Origin: Bacillus sp. S/N-304-OC-R1
Lineage (GTDB): Bacteria > Bacillota > Bacilli > Bacillales > Cytobacillaceae
Direction of reading: 5' to 3'
DNA: 64,000 nucleotides
Assembly (NCBI RefSeq): GCF_019749375.1
Contig: NZ_JACWFE010000001.1
Coordinates: forward strand, 434,001-498,000
The number at the start of each line of letters is the position of its first letter. Within the stretch, counting starts at the first letter, position 1. Made by a program: the position numbers and the translations under genes. The notes under the pieces are model-generated. The model worked only from the letters and a program-made list of their open reading frames with translations. It made no database searches and was not told the origin of the DNA. Positions 21,732 to 32,512 of this stretch are shown piece by piece.

Positions 21732-24700
21732 GCTAACACCGCCTTCTTATGATCAACTAGACTTTGCATGGAATCTGCTGAGAAGTTCATTGACTCAATT
21801 ACTTGTAAAATTGCGTTTGCTGTATCTAGAGAAGTAAAACAAGGAACGCCATTTTCTGCTGCCTCTCGGCGGATTCTGAATCCGTCTCTTTCCGGCTGTT
21901 TGCCTTTTGTTAGCGTATTGATAATAATTTGTGCTTCCCCATTTTTTATGCAATCTAGAAGAGTAGGTTCTTCCGAATTTATTTTGTTTACCGTTTTTAC
22001 AGGTACTCCTGATGATTGAAAATATGCTGCAGTGCCATTAGTGGCAAGGATCATATAACCGCAGGACACAAAACGCTTGGCAATTGATAATGCTTCTTCC
22101 TTATCCTTATCTGCCACAGTCATTAGGACAGTGCCAAATTTATTAATTTTTATTCCTGAAGCTACTAAACCCTTATACAATGCCTTTTCTAAAGTTTGGT
22201 CTTTCCCCATAACTTCACCGGTAGATTTCATTTCTGGCCCCAGTGTCGTATCCACCTGTCTTAATTTAGCAAAAGAGAACACCGGTACTTTTACAAACAC
22301 ACCGCTTCTCTCACTGACAAGACCTGGCTCGTAGCCTAGATCTTTAAGCGCGTGTCCTAAAATGACCTTTGTTGCAATATTTGCCATTGGGATATTCGTA
22401 ATTTTGCTTAAGAAAGGCACTGTTCTGCTTGATCTTGGGTTAACCTCAATAACAAATACCTCTCCATCTGCTACAACATATTGAATATTTAATAATCCAA
22501 TAATACCTAAACCTTTTGCTAACCTATTCGTATAATCTATAATCTTTACTTTTTGGTCAGATGTTAAGCTTTGTGGTGGATAAACCGCAATTGAATCTCC
22601 AGAATGAACGCCAGCTCTTTCAATATGCTCCATTATTCCAGGGATCAATATGTTAGACCCGTCAGAAATGGCATCCACTTCGATTTCTTTCCCTGTCAGG
22701 TACCTATCAATCAATACAGGGTGCTCAGGATTAATTTTCACAGCATTTTTCATATAATGCAATAGCTCATCTTCTTTATACACTATTTCCATTGCTCTCC
22801 CGCCAAGGACATAAGATGGGCGAACAAGCACCGGATATCCGATAGAGCTTGCGATATTGATGGCTTCTTCAACTGTAAATGCAGTTTTCCCCATTGGCTG
22901 CGGAATATTTAAAGAGGCTAATGTCTGTTCAAATTTATCTCTATTCTCTGCACGATCTAAGCTTTCTAAGGACGTTCCTAAAATATTTACGCCCCTTTCT
23001 ACAAGCTTTGCTGCAAGATTAATCGCCGTTTGGCCGCCAAACTGGACTATTACACCTTTAGGCTGCTCGAGATCAATAATATGCATTACATCTTCAATTG
23101 TAAGCGGCTCGAAGTAGAGCTTATCAGATATGCTAAAGTCAGTCGAAACAGTTTCTGGATTATTATTAATGATTATTGCTTCATAGCCTGCCTCTTTTAT
23201 TGCCCATACTGAGTGAACAGTTGCATAATCGAATTCAACACCTTGCCCGATCCGGATTGGGCCAGAACCCAATACAACTACGCTTTTTCTTTGTGATACA
23301 ATTGATTCATTTTCCTCTTCATACGTACCGTAATAATAAGGAGTTTCTGATTCAAACTCTGCAGCGCAAGTATCAACCATTTTATAGACAGGGACAATCC
23401 CCTTCTCTTTTCTCCAATTGTATACTTCGATTTCCTGCACACCCCAAAAACGAGCGATAACAGAGTCAGCAAAACCCATTTCCTTCGCTTTCTTTGTAAT
23501 CTCATAATTAAAAGGGGAGCTTGAGAGTTTATGTTCAAATGAAATGATTTTCTTCATTTTATGAAGGAAGAACAGATCTATTTGACTCCATTCATGAAGA
23601 GTATCAATATCAATGCCCCTTCTAAGCGCTTCACCGATGTAAAATAAACGTTCATCACCAGCCTTATGGATTCTTTTCTTAATGGTTTCGTTATCTTGAT
23701 TTGAGAATTCATCTATAGAAAGGTGATATACATTAGCCTCTAGAGAACGAATAGCCTTTAGTAACGACTCCTCGAAAGTTCTGCCAATTGCCATAACTTC
23801 TCCAGTAGCTTTCATTTGAGTGCCCAAATAGCGATTTGCTGATTCAAATTTATCAAAAGGCCAGCGAGGGATTTTTGTAACAACATAGTCTAATGCTGGC
23901 TCAAAGCAAGCATATGTTTTCCCTGTGACTGGGTTAATCATTTCATCTAAAGTTAAGCCTACAGCAATTTTTGCTGCTAATTTTGCAATGGGATAGCCTG
24001 TAGCTTTTGATGCTAAGGCCGATGAACGGCTAACGCGTGGATTTACTTCAATGATATAGTAGTTGAAGCTGTTAGGATCGAGTGCAAGCTGAACATTGCA
24101 TCCGCCCTCAATTTCTAATGCACGGATAATTTTTAAAGATGTATTTCTTAATAGCTGATATTCGCGATCACTTAATGTCTGGCTCGGAGCAACCACAATG
24201 GAATCTCCAGTATGGATGCCAACAGGATCTATGTTCTCCATATTACATACTACAATGGCATTATCATTTGAGTCTCTCATAACTTCGTATTCTATTTCTT
24301 TAAAGCCGGCAATACTCTTTTCAAGCAAGCATTGGTTTACTGGGCTATGCTTTAGTCCACTCGTAACAATGTCTATTAATTCTTCTCGATTTTGGCAAAT
24401 CCCTCCGCCTGTTCCTCCTAAGGTAAAAGCTGGCCGGACAATCACCGGATAACCGATTTTATCTGTAAATGTAAATGCTTCTTCTAAAGAGTGAATAATT
24501 TCACTTTCAGGTACTGGCTCATTTAGCTGATTCATTAATGTTCTAAATAAGTCACGATCCTCGGCTTTTTCTATAGCTGAAAGCTTTGTTCCAAGGATTT
24601 CAACACCACATTCATCTAGAACCCCTGATTTCGCCAGCTCAACTGCTAAATTAAGCCCAGTCTGCCCTCCCAAAGTAGGGACAAGCGCATCAGGTTGCTC

Positions 24701-24940
24701 CTTGCGGATAATACGACTAACAAACTCTAAAGTGAGAGGTTCAATATATACTGCATCAGCGATCTCAGTATCTGTCATAATTGTTGCAGGATTAGAATTA
24801 ACTAGAATGACTCTATATCCTTCTTCCTTTAACGCGATACATGCTTGTGTTCCAGCGTAATCAAATTCTGCAGCTTGACCGATTACAATCGGTCCTGATC
24901 CGATGACTAAAATACTTCTAATATCAGTACGTTTTGGCAT
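21728..24940 (-). CDS. pyrAB: Carbamoyl phosphate synthase, pyrimidine-specific, large chain
   Basis: Makes carbamoyl phosphate from ammonia, bicarbonate and two ATP. About 1070 residues with the usual internal duplication: two ATP-grasp halves, each introduced by a GSGPIxIGQ loop ([20 protein letters not shown] and [20 protein letters not shown]), then a C-terminal MGS-like regulatory domain (about 930-1070). The frame is open to 24970, but GGGAGGG lies before the ATG at 24938-24940 ([11 protein letters not shown]). It overlaps pyrAA by 17 bases. Placement in the pyr operon identifies it as the pyrimidine form rather than the arginine form. Confidence 0.97.
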
Positions 24941-26024
24941 TCTTAATCCCTCCCTGTTCTTCTTGGTCAATCATTTGCAAAAATTGTTCGAATAAATTAT
25001 TTGCATCCTCTGGCCCTGGAGATGCTTCTGGGTGATATTGAACAGTAAAGGCAGGAAAAAGTTTATGTCTTATTCCTTCAATAGTTTCATCATTTAATGC
25101 GATATGAGTAACTTCAAGCTGAGTATTTGAAATGGAGTCTTTCTCTACTGTGTAGCCATGGTTTTGTGAAGTAAGTACCACTTTCCCCGTCTTCAAATCT
25201 TTAACCGGGTGGTTTGATCCTCGATGACCGAATTTCATTTTTTCAGTATTTGCACCACATGCGAGAGCGAAAAGCTGATGTCCTAGACAAATGCCAAATA
25301 GGGGAACCTTTCCGAGCAGCTCATTAATCATGTCAATTGCTTCTGGCACATCTTTCGGGTCACCGGGTCCATTAGATAACATGACTCCATCAGGGTTTAA
25401 GCTTAGGATTTCTTCAGTTTTTGTGTTATATGGGACAACAATTACATCACAGTCACGTTTGTTTAATTCCCGTAAAATCCCATGTTTCATCCCATAGTCT
25501 ACTAAAACAATTCTCTTTCCTCGACCTGGACTAGGATAAGGAGTTTTGGTAGAAACCTGCTTTACTTGATCATTTCGAAGCTTTATCGCTTGCAGCTTTT
25601 CTATTATTTCCTTTGGGTTTTCATCAATACTGCAGATAGCTCCTTTTAATGAACCGTACTGCCGAATAATTCTAGTCAGCTTTCTAGTATCAATTCCGGC
25701 AATTCCAGGAATGTCCTTCATTTGAAAATATTGATCCAATGTACTTTCATTTCTCCAGTTTGAAGGAAATTCTGCTGCCTCTTTCACAACAAACCCTGAA
25801 ATTGCGGGGATAATAGATTCAAAGTCATCTCGATTTATTCCATAATTCCCAACAAGCGGATAAGTAAGTGTAACAATTTGTCCGCAGTAAGAAGGATCTG
25901 ACAGGATTTCTTGATATCCTGTCATCCCTGTATTAAAAACAACCTCACCAATCGTAGATGAGTCACTGCCAAACCCTTGACCAATAAAAACTGTACCATC
26001 CTCTAAAATAAGTTGCTTTTTCAT
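24924..26024 (-). CDS. pyrAA: Carbamoyl phosphate synthase, pyrimidine-specific, small chain
   Basis: Glutamine amidotransferase subunit that supplies ammonia to PyrAB. The 366-residue protein has an N-terminal CPSase small-chain domain ([35 protein letters not shown]) and a class I amidotransferase domain with [15 protein letters not shown] (nucleophile Cys) and [11 protein letters not shown] (catalytic His and Glu). The frame extends to 26084, inside pyrC, but homologues begin [10 protein letters not shown]. The first bases overlap the pyrC stop at 26021. Confidence 0.96.
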   Translation of the reverse strand: MKKQLILEDGTVFIGQGFGSDSSTIGEVVFNTGMTGYQEILSDPSYCGQIVTLTYPLVGNYGINRDDFESIIPAISGFVVKEAAEFPSNWRNESTLDQYFQMKDIPGIAGIDTRKLTRIIRQYGSLKGAICSIDENPKEIIEKLQAIKLRNDQVKQVSTKTPYPSPGRGKRIVLVDYGMKHGILRELNKRDCDVIVVPYNTKTEEILSLNPDGVMLSNGPGDPKDVPEAIDMINELLGKVPLFGICLGHQLFALACGANTEKMKFGHRGSNHPVKDLKTGKVVLTSQNHGYTVEKDSISNTQLEVTHIALNDETIEGIRHKLFPAFTVQYHPEASPGPEDANNLFEQFLQMIDQEEQGGIKNAKTY

Positions 26025-27307
26025 GAACGAACACTTCCAATACTCCAAGCAATCTTTCCATTTACCATTGTTAACGCTGGCCAACCTTTACATTCCCAGC
26101 CGCCAAAAGGTGTATTTCTCCCTTTTGATAAAAATTGTTCAGGATTAATTTTTTCTGTTCGGTTTAAATCAAGCAATACAAGATCTGCATCAGCACCGAC
26201 CTCTATTTTCCCTAAGTCAAGGCCGAAAGCTTCAGCTGGTTTTATCGTTAAATAGTCAATTAATTGTTTTAAAGTGAAAATTCCCTTTTCAACAAAATGT
26301 GTATATAGAAGTGGGAATGCCGTTTCTAAACCGACAATGCCAAATGGCGCTAACTGCATACCTTCTGCTTTATCTTCTGCTGTATGTGGAGCATGGTCTG
26401 TAGCAATAAAGTCAATCGTGCCATCTAGAATTCCTTCAATAAGAGCTTCTCTATCTTGAGCCCCTCTTAAAGGTGGGTTCATTTTATAATTTGTATCTAA
26501 GCCTGGAATATCTTCATCACATAGCAGAAGATGATGAGGTGTTACTTCTGCAGTCACTTTAATGCCTGCTTTTTTTGCATCCCGGACAACTCTGACTGAT
26601 TCTTTCGTACTTATATGGCATACATGGTAGTGACAGTCCGCCGCTTCCGCAAGTAATACATCCCTAGCAATATGTACAGATTCACATACTGAAGGAATTC
26701 CATTTAAACCATGTTTCTTTGAAAAAGTTCCTTCATGAACAGAGCCTTTATTGATTAATGTATTTTCTTCGCAATGAGCAACAATTGGCATATTTATTTC
26801 AGCCGCTTTTTTCATAGCCTCAAGCATCATAGCGGCTGATTGAACACCAACTCCATCATCCGTAAAGGCAAAAGCACCTTCATTTTTCAGTGCTTGAAAG
26901 TCTGTCAGCTCTTGACCAAGCTCTCTGATCGAAATCGAAGCATACGGCAATACCCGAACTGCAGCAGTTTCCTTTATACGCTTATTTAAATTTTCCAACT
27001 GTTCCTTTGAATCTGGAACTGGTCTTGTATTAGGCATAGCTGCTACTGTCGTAAAGCCGCCTTTTGCTGCTGACATTGTTCCAGTTTCTATAGTTTCCTT
27101 CTTCTCTCCGCCTGGTTCACGAAGATGGACGTGCAGATCAATAAATCCAGGGGAGACTAATAATTCACTAGCATCAATTGTTTCTGATGCTTCCCTAGTT
27201 AAATCTTCCCCTATCTCAACAATCTTTCCAGATTCAATAAAGATATCTCTTTTAATTAATTCACCTTCATTAGTTAGCAACTGGCCATTTTTTATGAGTG
27301 TCGACAT
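26021..27307 (-). CDS. pyrC: Dihydroorotase
   Basis: Cyclises carbamoyl aspartate to dihydroorotate. The 428 residues have the amidohydrolase metal motif [20 protein letters not shown], the second zinc-ligand regions PIVAHCEE and YHVCHIST, and [15 protein letters not shown] with the catalytic Asp. It is a type I (long) dihydroorotase. The ATG at 27305-27307 has GGGGAGCT before it and lies inside the end of pyrB (38-base overlap). Confidence 0.97.
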   Translation of the reverse strand: MSTLIKNGQLLTNEGELIKRDIFIESGKIVEIGEDLTREASETIDASELLVSPGFIDLHVHLREPGGEKKETIETGTMSAAKGGFTTVAAMPNTRPVPDSKEQLENLNKRIKETAAVRVLPYASISIRELGQELTDFQALKNEGAFAFTDDGVGVQSAAMMLEAMKKAAEINMPIVAHCEENTLINKGSVHEGTFSKKHGLNGIPSVCESVHIARDVLLAEAADCHYHVCHISTKESVRVVRDAKKAGIKVTAEVTPHHLLLCDEDIPGLDTNYKMNPPLRGAQDREALIEGILDGTIDFIATDHAPHTAEDKAEGMQLAPFGIVGLETAFPLLYTHFVEKGIFTLKQLIDYLTIKPAEAFGLDLGKIEVGADADLVLLDLNRTEKINPEQFLSKGRNTPFGGWECKGWPALTMVNGKIAWSIGSVRS

Positions 27308-28211
27308 CTTTAGCTCCCCTTTCAGATTGTTCAAGTGCTCTTTTTAGTACTGCCATACGAATATACACACCATTTGTCATTTGCTTGAAAATTCTTGAAC
27401 GTTCACATTCAACTAAGCTATCGGCAATTTCCACATCACGATTTATTGGTGCAGGATGCATAATAATGCTTCCTTGTTTCATATTTCTTTCTCTATCTTC
27501 TGTTAATCCGAAAGCTTGATGATATTCTTCTGCTGTTCTTTCCCCTTTTACCTCATGCCGCTCATGTTGAATACGAAGGAGCATAACAACATCAGAAGTG
27601 GATGTAGCTGTATCAATATCTTCATAAACCACGCCATTTTCTAGAATACCTTGATCGAACCACTCTTCTGGTCCTGAGAATACAACCTTTGCACCAAGTC
27701 TTACTAATGTATCAGCATTTGATCTAGCCACCCGGCTATGTCTAATATCTCCGATAATCGCAACCTTTAAGCCATCAAACCGGCCAAATTCCTGCTTGAT
27801 TGTTAACAGGTCTAGCAAAGATTGTGTTGGATGGTGTCCGCATCCGTCACCAGCATTAATAATTGAAACATCTGTTTTTCCTTCTAATGCATCAAAGTAA
27901 CGGTCCTCACCATGACGGATAATAACAGCATTGGCGCCTATCGCTTCGAGTGTTTTTACAGTGTCATAAAGAGTTTCACCCTTTTGCACACTTGATGTAC
28001 TTACCTCGAATGGAATAGTATCTAGTCCAAGTCTTCTTTCTGCAACTTCAAAGCTGCATTTCGTTCTAGTACTGTTCTCATAGAATAGATTGGCTACGAA
28101 TATGTTTTTCCCTGGTGTCCATGAACCGCCGTCTAAAAAGTATTGAGCATCTTCAAGGATTGTATTAATTTCTTTAATTGTTAGATCAGTTGTAGTTAGT
28201 AAATGTTTCAT
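27270..28211 (-). CDS. pyrB: Aspartate carbamoyltransferase, catalytic chain
   Basis: Condenses carbamoyl phosphate with aspartate, the committed step. The 313-residue protein has the carbamoyl phosphate-binding [29 protein letters not shown], and [12 protein letters not shown]. No regulatory chain gene (pyrI) is adjacent, as expected in bacilli, where control is by PyrR attenuation. It follows the third PyrR attenuator, and has a strong AGGAGGATAAAAT ribosome binding site. Confidence 0.97.
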   Translation of the reverse strand: MKHLLTTTDLTIKEINTILEDAQYFLDGGSWTPGKNIFVANLFYENSTRTKCSFEVAERRLGLDTIPFEVSTSSVQKGETLYDTVKTLEAIGANAVIIRHGEDRYFDALEGKTDVSIINAGDGCGHHPTQSLLDLLTIKQEFGRFDGLKVAIIGDIRHSRVARSNADTLVRLGAKVVFSGPEEWFDQGILENGVVYEDIDTATSTSDVVMLLRIQHERHEVKGERTAEEYHQAFGLTEDRERNMKQGSIIMHPAPINRDVEIADSLVECERSRIFKQMTNGVYIRMAVLKRALEQSERGAKDVDTHKKWPVAN

Positions 28212-28234
28212 TATTTTATCCTCCTATTCTTCTG

Positions 28235-28351
28235 AAAAAACACCCTGACATTTTGTCAGGGTGCTGAAGAGTTGAAGAGACAATTTGGCAACAGATTCAT
28301 TACATCCATTAAACCGAATCACTTCAACACCCTTACAAATCTCTCTGGACT
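28235..28351 (-). promoter_or_regulatory. PyrR attenuator 3, between pyrP and pyrB
   Basis: On the minus strand the PyrR-binding loop AGTCCAGAGAGATT lies at 28338-28351, one base off the ARUCCNGNGAGGYU consensus. It is followed by a 10-bp perfect terminator stem (28241-28250 with 28254-28263) and a run of six T. When UMP or UTP is plentiful, PyrR holds the anti-antiterminator and transcription stops before pyrB. This is the established B. subtilis mechanism; here the parts are seen and function is inferred. Confidence 0.9.
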
Positions 28352-28378
28352 TACTTAAAAGGCGTGGAAATTTATTTA

Positions 28379-29665
28379 TTAATCTAAATCAGATTCAAAC
28401 ATATTGTCTTTCACCTGTTCACGGCCAGGTAAAATGAGGTTTAAAATGACACCGCAAATGGCTGCTAAGGCCATGCCTTGAATTTGCAATTGACCTACAT
28501 CAATATGAGCACCGCCAATACCGACAACAAGGATGACTGATGCAATGACAAGGTTCCGCTTTTCGCCAAAGTCAATCTTACTGTCTACTAGCATTCTCAT
28601 ACCAGATGAAGCAATGATTCCAAATAAGAGGATTGATACCCCACCCATAACTGGTGTCGGAATAGAGCTGATTAGCGCAGAGATTTTGCCAATAAATCCA
28701 AAGATAATCGCAATTACTGCTGCACCAGCAAGCACGTATACACTGTAGATTTTAGTTATTGCAAGAACCCCGATATTTTCACCATATGTTGTTTTAGGTG
28801 GACCACCCATGATGGCAGAAATCATCGTTGCTGTTCCATCCCCTAAGATTGAACGATGTAATCCAGGATCCTTAATATAATCTTTATTGACTACTTTTCC
28901 TAGGACAAGCTGATGACCAATGTGCTCAGAAATTGTTACGATTGCAACCGGAAGCATAAGGAGAAGAATATCTCCAGTGATCTTTAAATCGTAATCGACA
29001 AACGGAAAGACAAAGTGCGGAACAGCCACCCAAGCAGCTTCTTTAACACCTGTTAAGTCGACAATTCCTACTGCAAACGCATAAATGTACCCAATAATAA
29101 TTCCTGCTAAAATCGGGATCATGCTCATCATACCTTTAAAATAGATCGAGAAGATGATGGTAACAGCTAAAGTTACAAGAGCTACAGAGAAGTGCAGCAT
29201 GCTGTATTTTTGTGTTACCGGATCATTCATTGCCATTCCTACTGCTGTTCCTGATATCGCTAACCCTATTACCATAATAACTGGTCCAACAACAATCGGA
29301 GGCAAGAGATTCATTAGCCAGCGGTATCCGCCTTTTTTGATGATTAGTGCAACAACCCCATATAGTAAACCTACCATAAAGCTTCCAATCATCATTGCGC
29401 CAATTCCGCCGGCTTTACCTGCCATTTGCAGCGGAATAATATAAGCAAAGGATGAACCTAAGTAAGCTGGCACCTTCCATTTCGTGATGATTAGAAAGGC
29501 TAGTGTACCAAAACCGCTTGAAATTAATGCGATTGCTGGATCTAAGTCAACTAAGTAAGGAACTAATACGGTTGCACCAAACATGGCGAATAAATGCTGT
29601 AAGCTTAACGTAAGCCATTGCAGCGGTGATGGAACATCTTTAATATCTAATACTGGTTTGTTCAT
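28379..29665 (-). CDS. pyrP: Uracil permease
   Basis: Proton-coupled uracil importer in the cell membrane, of the nucleobase-ascorbate transporter (UraA) family. The 428 residues are almost wholly hydrophobic helices, with about 14 membrane spans expected, and the loop motifs LSLQHLFAMFGATVLVP near the start, VVGPVIMVIGL, TISEHIGHQ (family Glu/His of the substrate site) and GPPKTTYGENIGV. It lies between two PyrR attenuators, so uracil uptake is controlled with synthesis. Confidence 0.96.
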   Translation of the reverse strand: MNKPVLDIKDVPSPLQWLTLSLQHLFAMFGATVLVPYLVDLDPAIALISSGFGTLAFLIITKWKVPAYLGSSFAYIIPLQMAGKAGGIGAMMIGSFMVGLLYGVVALIIKKGGYRWLMNLLPPIVVGPVIMVIGLAISGTAVGMAMNDPVTQKYSMLHFSVALVTLAVTIIFSIYFKGMMSMIPILAGIIIGYIYAFAVGIVDLTGVKEAAWVAVPHFVFPFVDYDLKITGDILLLMLPVAIVTISEHIGHQLVLGKVVNKDYIKDPGLHRSILGDGTATMISAIMGGPPKTTYGENIGVLAITKIYSVYVLAGAAVIAIIFGFIGKISALISSIPTPVMGGVSILLFGIIASSGMRMLVDSKIDFGEKRNLVIASVILVVGIGGAHIDVGQLQIQGMALAAICGVILNLILPGREQVKDNMFESDLD

Positions 29666-29731
29666 GGTATTCCCTCTCCTGCCTAGATTTCAATATTAAT
29701 CGGGCTTTTTATATTTTTAGCCTCTTCCCAT

Positions 29732-29828
29732 AAAAAAACCCTCTTTTGCTAAATGCACAAAGAGGGTATAAGAATACAGCTGAACACTGTCATCCTTAGA
29801 TATCCCCCTTTGTCAGCCTCTCTGGACT
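29732..29828 (-). promoter_or_regulatory. PyrR attenuator 2, between pyrR and pyrP
   Basis: Minus-strand PyrR-binding loop AGTCCAGAGAGGCT at 29815-29828, an exact match to ARUCCNGNGAGGYU, sits 18 bases after the pyrR stop. A terminator follows: stem of ACCCTCTTT with AAAGAGGGT around 29738-29767, with seven T at 29732-29738. Confidence 0.93.
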
Positions 29829-29846
29829 GCATTTAAAAGGGTCTAT

Positions 29847-30449
<603 letters not shown>

Positions 30450-30451
30450 TC

Positions 30452-30562
30452 AACAAAAAAACTCTCGCCGTTCTGGCGAGAGGTATAGGAGTATCTTTAG
30501 TCAGTCAAGACAATAAAGTATGTCAAGACTCATATCCGTTTCCTTCTCAGCCTCACGGGACT
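30452..30562 (-). promoter_or_regulatory. PyrR attenuator 1, pyr leader
   Basis: Minus-strand PyrR-binding loop AGTCCCGTGAGGCT at 30549-30562 matches ARUCCNGNGAGGYU exactly. A GC-rich terminator stem (CTCTCGCC with GGCGAGAG, 30462-30482) and seven T follow, ending about 54 bases before pyrR. It governs the whole operon. Confidence 0.93.
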
Positions 30563-30592
30563 GTGATTAAAGGATCTTATTCAACTAAAATA

Positions 30593-30621
30593 ATTTTATT
30601 GTACGAACAGGGATATGTCAA
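30593..30621 (-). promoter_or_regulatory. Sigma-A promoter of the pyr operon
   Basis: On the minus strand TTGACA (30616-30621), a 17-base spacer, then TAAAAT (30593-30598). The -35 box is perfect. It overlaps the end of ylyB, whose stop codon is at 30625, so the promoter sits directly behind that gene. Confidence 0.88.
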
Positions 30622-30624
30622 TTA

Positions 30625-31530
30625 TTATTTTTTCAGCTGCTCGATTAACTCGACAAAATAATCTGGTATAGGAGCTTCAAATTCCAAATATTCACCTGAA
30701 CGAGGATGAACAAATCCGAGTACCCCCGCATGCAATGCTTGCCCATTAATATCAAGAGTTTTTCTTGGTCCATACTTTGGATCTCCTGCTAGCGGATAGC
30801 CAATATACTTCATATGCACTCTAATTTGATGGGTTCTGCCTGTTTCAAGCTGGCATTCAATTAAAGTAAAATCATTAAATCTGTCGAGAACATGAAAATG
30901 CGTAACAGCCTTCTTTCCATTCTCAGTTACCGTCATACTTTGTCTATCTTTAGGATCGCGTCCAATCGGTGCGTCGACAGTTCCATAATCATGAGGAATG
31001 ACACCATGAACGATTGCCTTATATTTTCTAGTAACCGTTTTTTCAACAAGCTGGTTTACAAGGCTTTCATGAGCAAGGTCGTTTTTTGCTACCATTAATA
31101 AACCAGAAGTATCTTTATCAATCCGATGAACTATGCCCGGTCGCATTACCCCATTAATTCCTGATAAATCTTTACAATGTGCCATTAGCCCATTAACAAG
31201 TGTTCCAGACAGATGCCCCGGAGCAGGATGAACGACCATTCCTTTAGGTTTATTGACAACCAAAACATCCTGATCTTCGTAATAAATATCTAAATTCATT
31301 TCTTCAGGTACTACATCTAATTCTTCGGGTTCCGGAATATGAATGACAATTTGATCATTAATATTACATTTATAATTTGTTTTTATTTTCAGACCGTTAA
31401 CGAGAACATGATCATCTTTGATCCATTGCTGTACTTGAGTTCTCGACCACTCCTTATTTAAGGTCGAAAGAACTTTATCTATTCTTTCTCCTGCCTGTTC
31501 CTCAGGAATGATGTGTTCCACTTTCTCCAT
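30625..31530 (-). CDS. ylyB: RluA-family 23S rRNA pseudouridine synthase (YlyB, RluD-like)
   Basis: Isomerises uridines in ribosomal RNA. The 301-residue protein has an N-terminal S4 domain (about 1-75, [23 protein letters not shown]) and the RluA catalytic domain with [19 protein letters not shown], where HRxDxxTSG carries the catalytic Asp, then [11 protein letters not shown]. RluD-type is suggested by the S4 domain; the precise uridines cannot be read from sequence. The ATG overlaps the lspA end by 29 bases. Confidence 0.94.
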   Translation of the reverse strand: MEKVEHIIPEEQAGERIDKVLSTLNKEWSRTQVQQWIKDDHVLVNGLKIKTNYKCNINDQIVIHIPEPEELDVVPEEMNLDIYYEDQDVLVVNKPKGMVVHPAPGHLSGTLVNGLMAHCKDLSGINGVMRPGIVHRIDKDTSGLLMVAKNDLAHESLVNQLVEKTVTRKYKAIVHGVIPHDYGTVDAPIGRDPKDRQSMTVTENGKKAVTHFHVLDRFNDFTLIECQLETGRTHQIRVHMKYIGYPLAGDPKYGPRKTLDINGQALHAGVLGFVHPRSGEYLEFEAPIPDYFVELIEQLKK

Positions 31531-31996
31531 TAGATTTCTCCTTTTTCGTTACTCTCTCTTCTAGAAGCATTTGTATCATAAGCATTGCTACACCGATTAC
31601 TAAAGCTGAATCAGCAATATTAAAGACAGGGAAATCATAGCCGAATATATATGTGTTAACAAAATCAACTACTTCTTTTCGAAATACCCGGTCTATAAAG
31701 TTTCCGATTGCTCCCCCTAGCATAAATCCTAAGGACACCCCTAACAGCCATTTTCCCTTTGCTGCCTTTTGAATGTAATAAATAATTCCAATAATAACAA
31801 TTACAGTTATTAAGTAAAAAAACCACATTTGTCCTTGTAAAATTCCCCAAGCAGCCCCTTTGTTGCGATGAGAGGTAATATAAAGGAAATTTTCAATTAC
31901 TTCTACACTTTCTCCCAACTGAAAGTTTTTAACGATAAGCCATTTTGTAAATTGATCAAGCGCAATAATAAATACGGCAATTATGTAAAAAAACAC
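31502..31996 (-). CDS. lspA: Prolipoprotein signal peptidase (signal peptidase II)
   Basis: Membrane aspartic protease that cleaves lipoprotein signal peptides. It has four hydrophobic spans and the conserved blocks [34 protein letters not shown] (first catalytic Asp) and [11 protein letters not shown] (second catalytic Asp). The frame opens at 32014 (ATG), but no ribosome binding site precedes that codon. GTG at 31994-31996 follows GGGGG by 7 bases and aligns with the start of B. subtilis LspA, so I favour it (164 residues). It overlaps ylyB downstream. Confidence 0.92.
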   Translation of the reverse strand: MFFYIIAVFIIALDQFTKWLIVKNFQLGESVEVIENFLYITSHRNKGAAWGILQGQMWFFYLITVIVIIGIIYYIQKAAKGKWLLGVSLGFMLGGAIGNFIDRVFRKEVVDFVNTYIFGYDFPVFNIADSALVIGVAMLMIQMLLEERVTKKEKSNGESGTHHS

Positions 31997-32073
31997 AAAG
32001 GCAACCCCCAACATTCACATTGTCTTACCTTTGCATTTTAGCACATTATATATAAAAAACACAGTTACATGGA

Positions 32074-32361
32074 CTAATGAAAAATCCCTTTGCGAAAATA
32101 ACCATCAATTTTTTGATAATCGTCAAGGGATTTAATGGTAGGTACCATAGTAAGCAATTCTTCAGGTATAAGTTCACCTGAAATTTCACATCTTCCAAAT
32201 AGACCTAATTCAATTTTATTTAACGTATCTTCAACATCTGATAGCTCTTCTTGTATGATTGGCTTAATTAAGGGTGAAGCATCGTCATCGTTAAGCCTCT
32301 CAATTAGTTCCATTCTAGTTTTACGGAGTTCCGAATAAAGGGTTTCTGCTTTAGCGTCCAT
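32074..32361 (-). CDS. ylyA: YlyA, DksA/TraR-like protein with a degenerate zinc finger
   Basis: Member of the Bacillus DksA/TraR-like set; B. subtilis YlyA has been linked to RNA polymerase and sigma-G-dependent genes. The 95-residue protein has a helical N-terminal part (about 1-50, possible coiled coil) and the finger-like segment GLFGRCEISGELIPEELL. Only one cysteine remains where DksA has four, so it should not bind zinc in the usual way. Its place between ileS and lspA is the same as in B. subtilis, and supports the assignment. The ATG has a GGAGGAGC site. Confidence 0.82.
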   Translation of the reverse strand: MDAKAETLYSELRKTRMELIERLNDDDASPLIKPIIQEELSDVEDTLNKIELGLFGRCEISGELIPEELLTMVPTIKSLDDYQKIDGYFRKGIFH

Positions 32362-32454
32362 TTATGCTCCTCCGTTCTATTGATTTTAAATTATTATTAC
32401 CGTTTAAGTGCATTAAAGTCAGTGTAAGTTTTAACAGTGGGTACAACAATTAAC

Positions 32455-32501
32455 AGAGGGCCGGATTTTGCAACGTATATCATTGCAAAATCCGACCCTC
32501 T
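32455..32501 (-). other. 21-bp hairpin between ileS and ylyA
   Basis: Two 21-base arms (32455-32475 and 32481-32501) enclose a 5-base TATAT loop, 12 bases after the ileS stop codon. As RNA from the minus strand all 21 positions pair, two as G-U wobbles. No uridine run follows on the minus strand, so it is not a standard intrinsic terminator. It may stabilise the ileS mRNA or mark a processing site. Confidence 0.75.
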
Positions 32502-32512
32502 TCTTATTGGAA

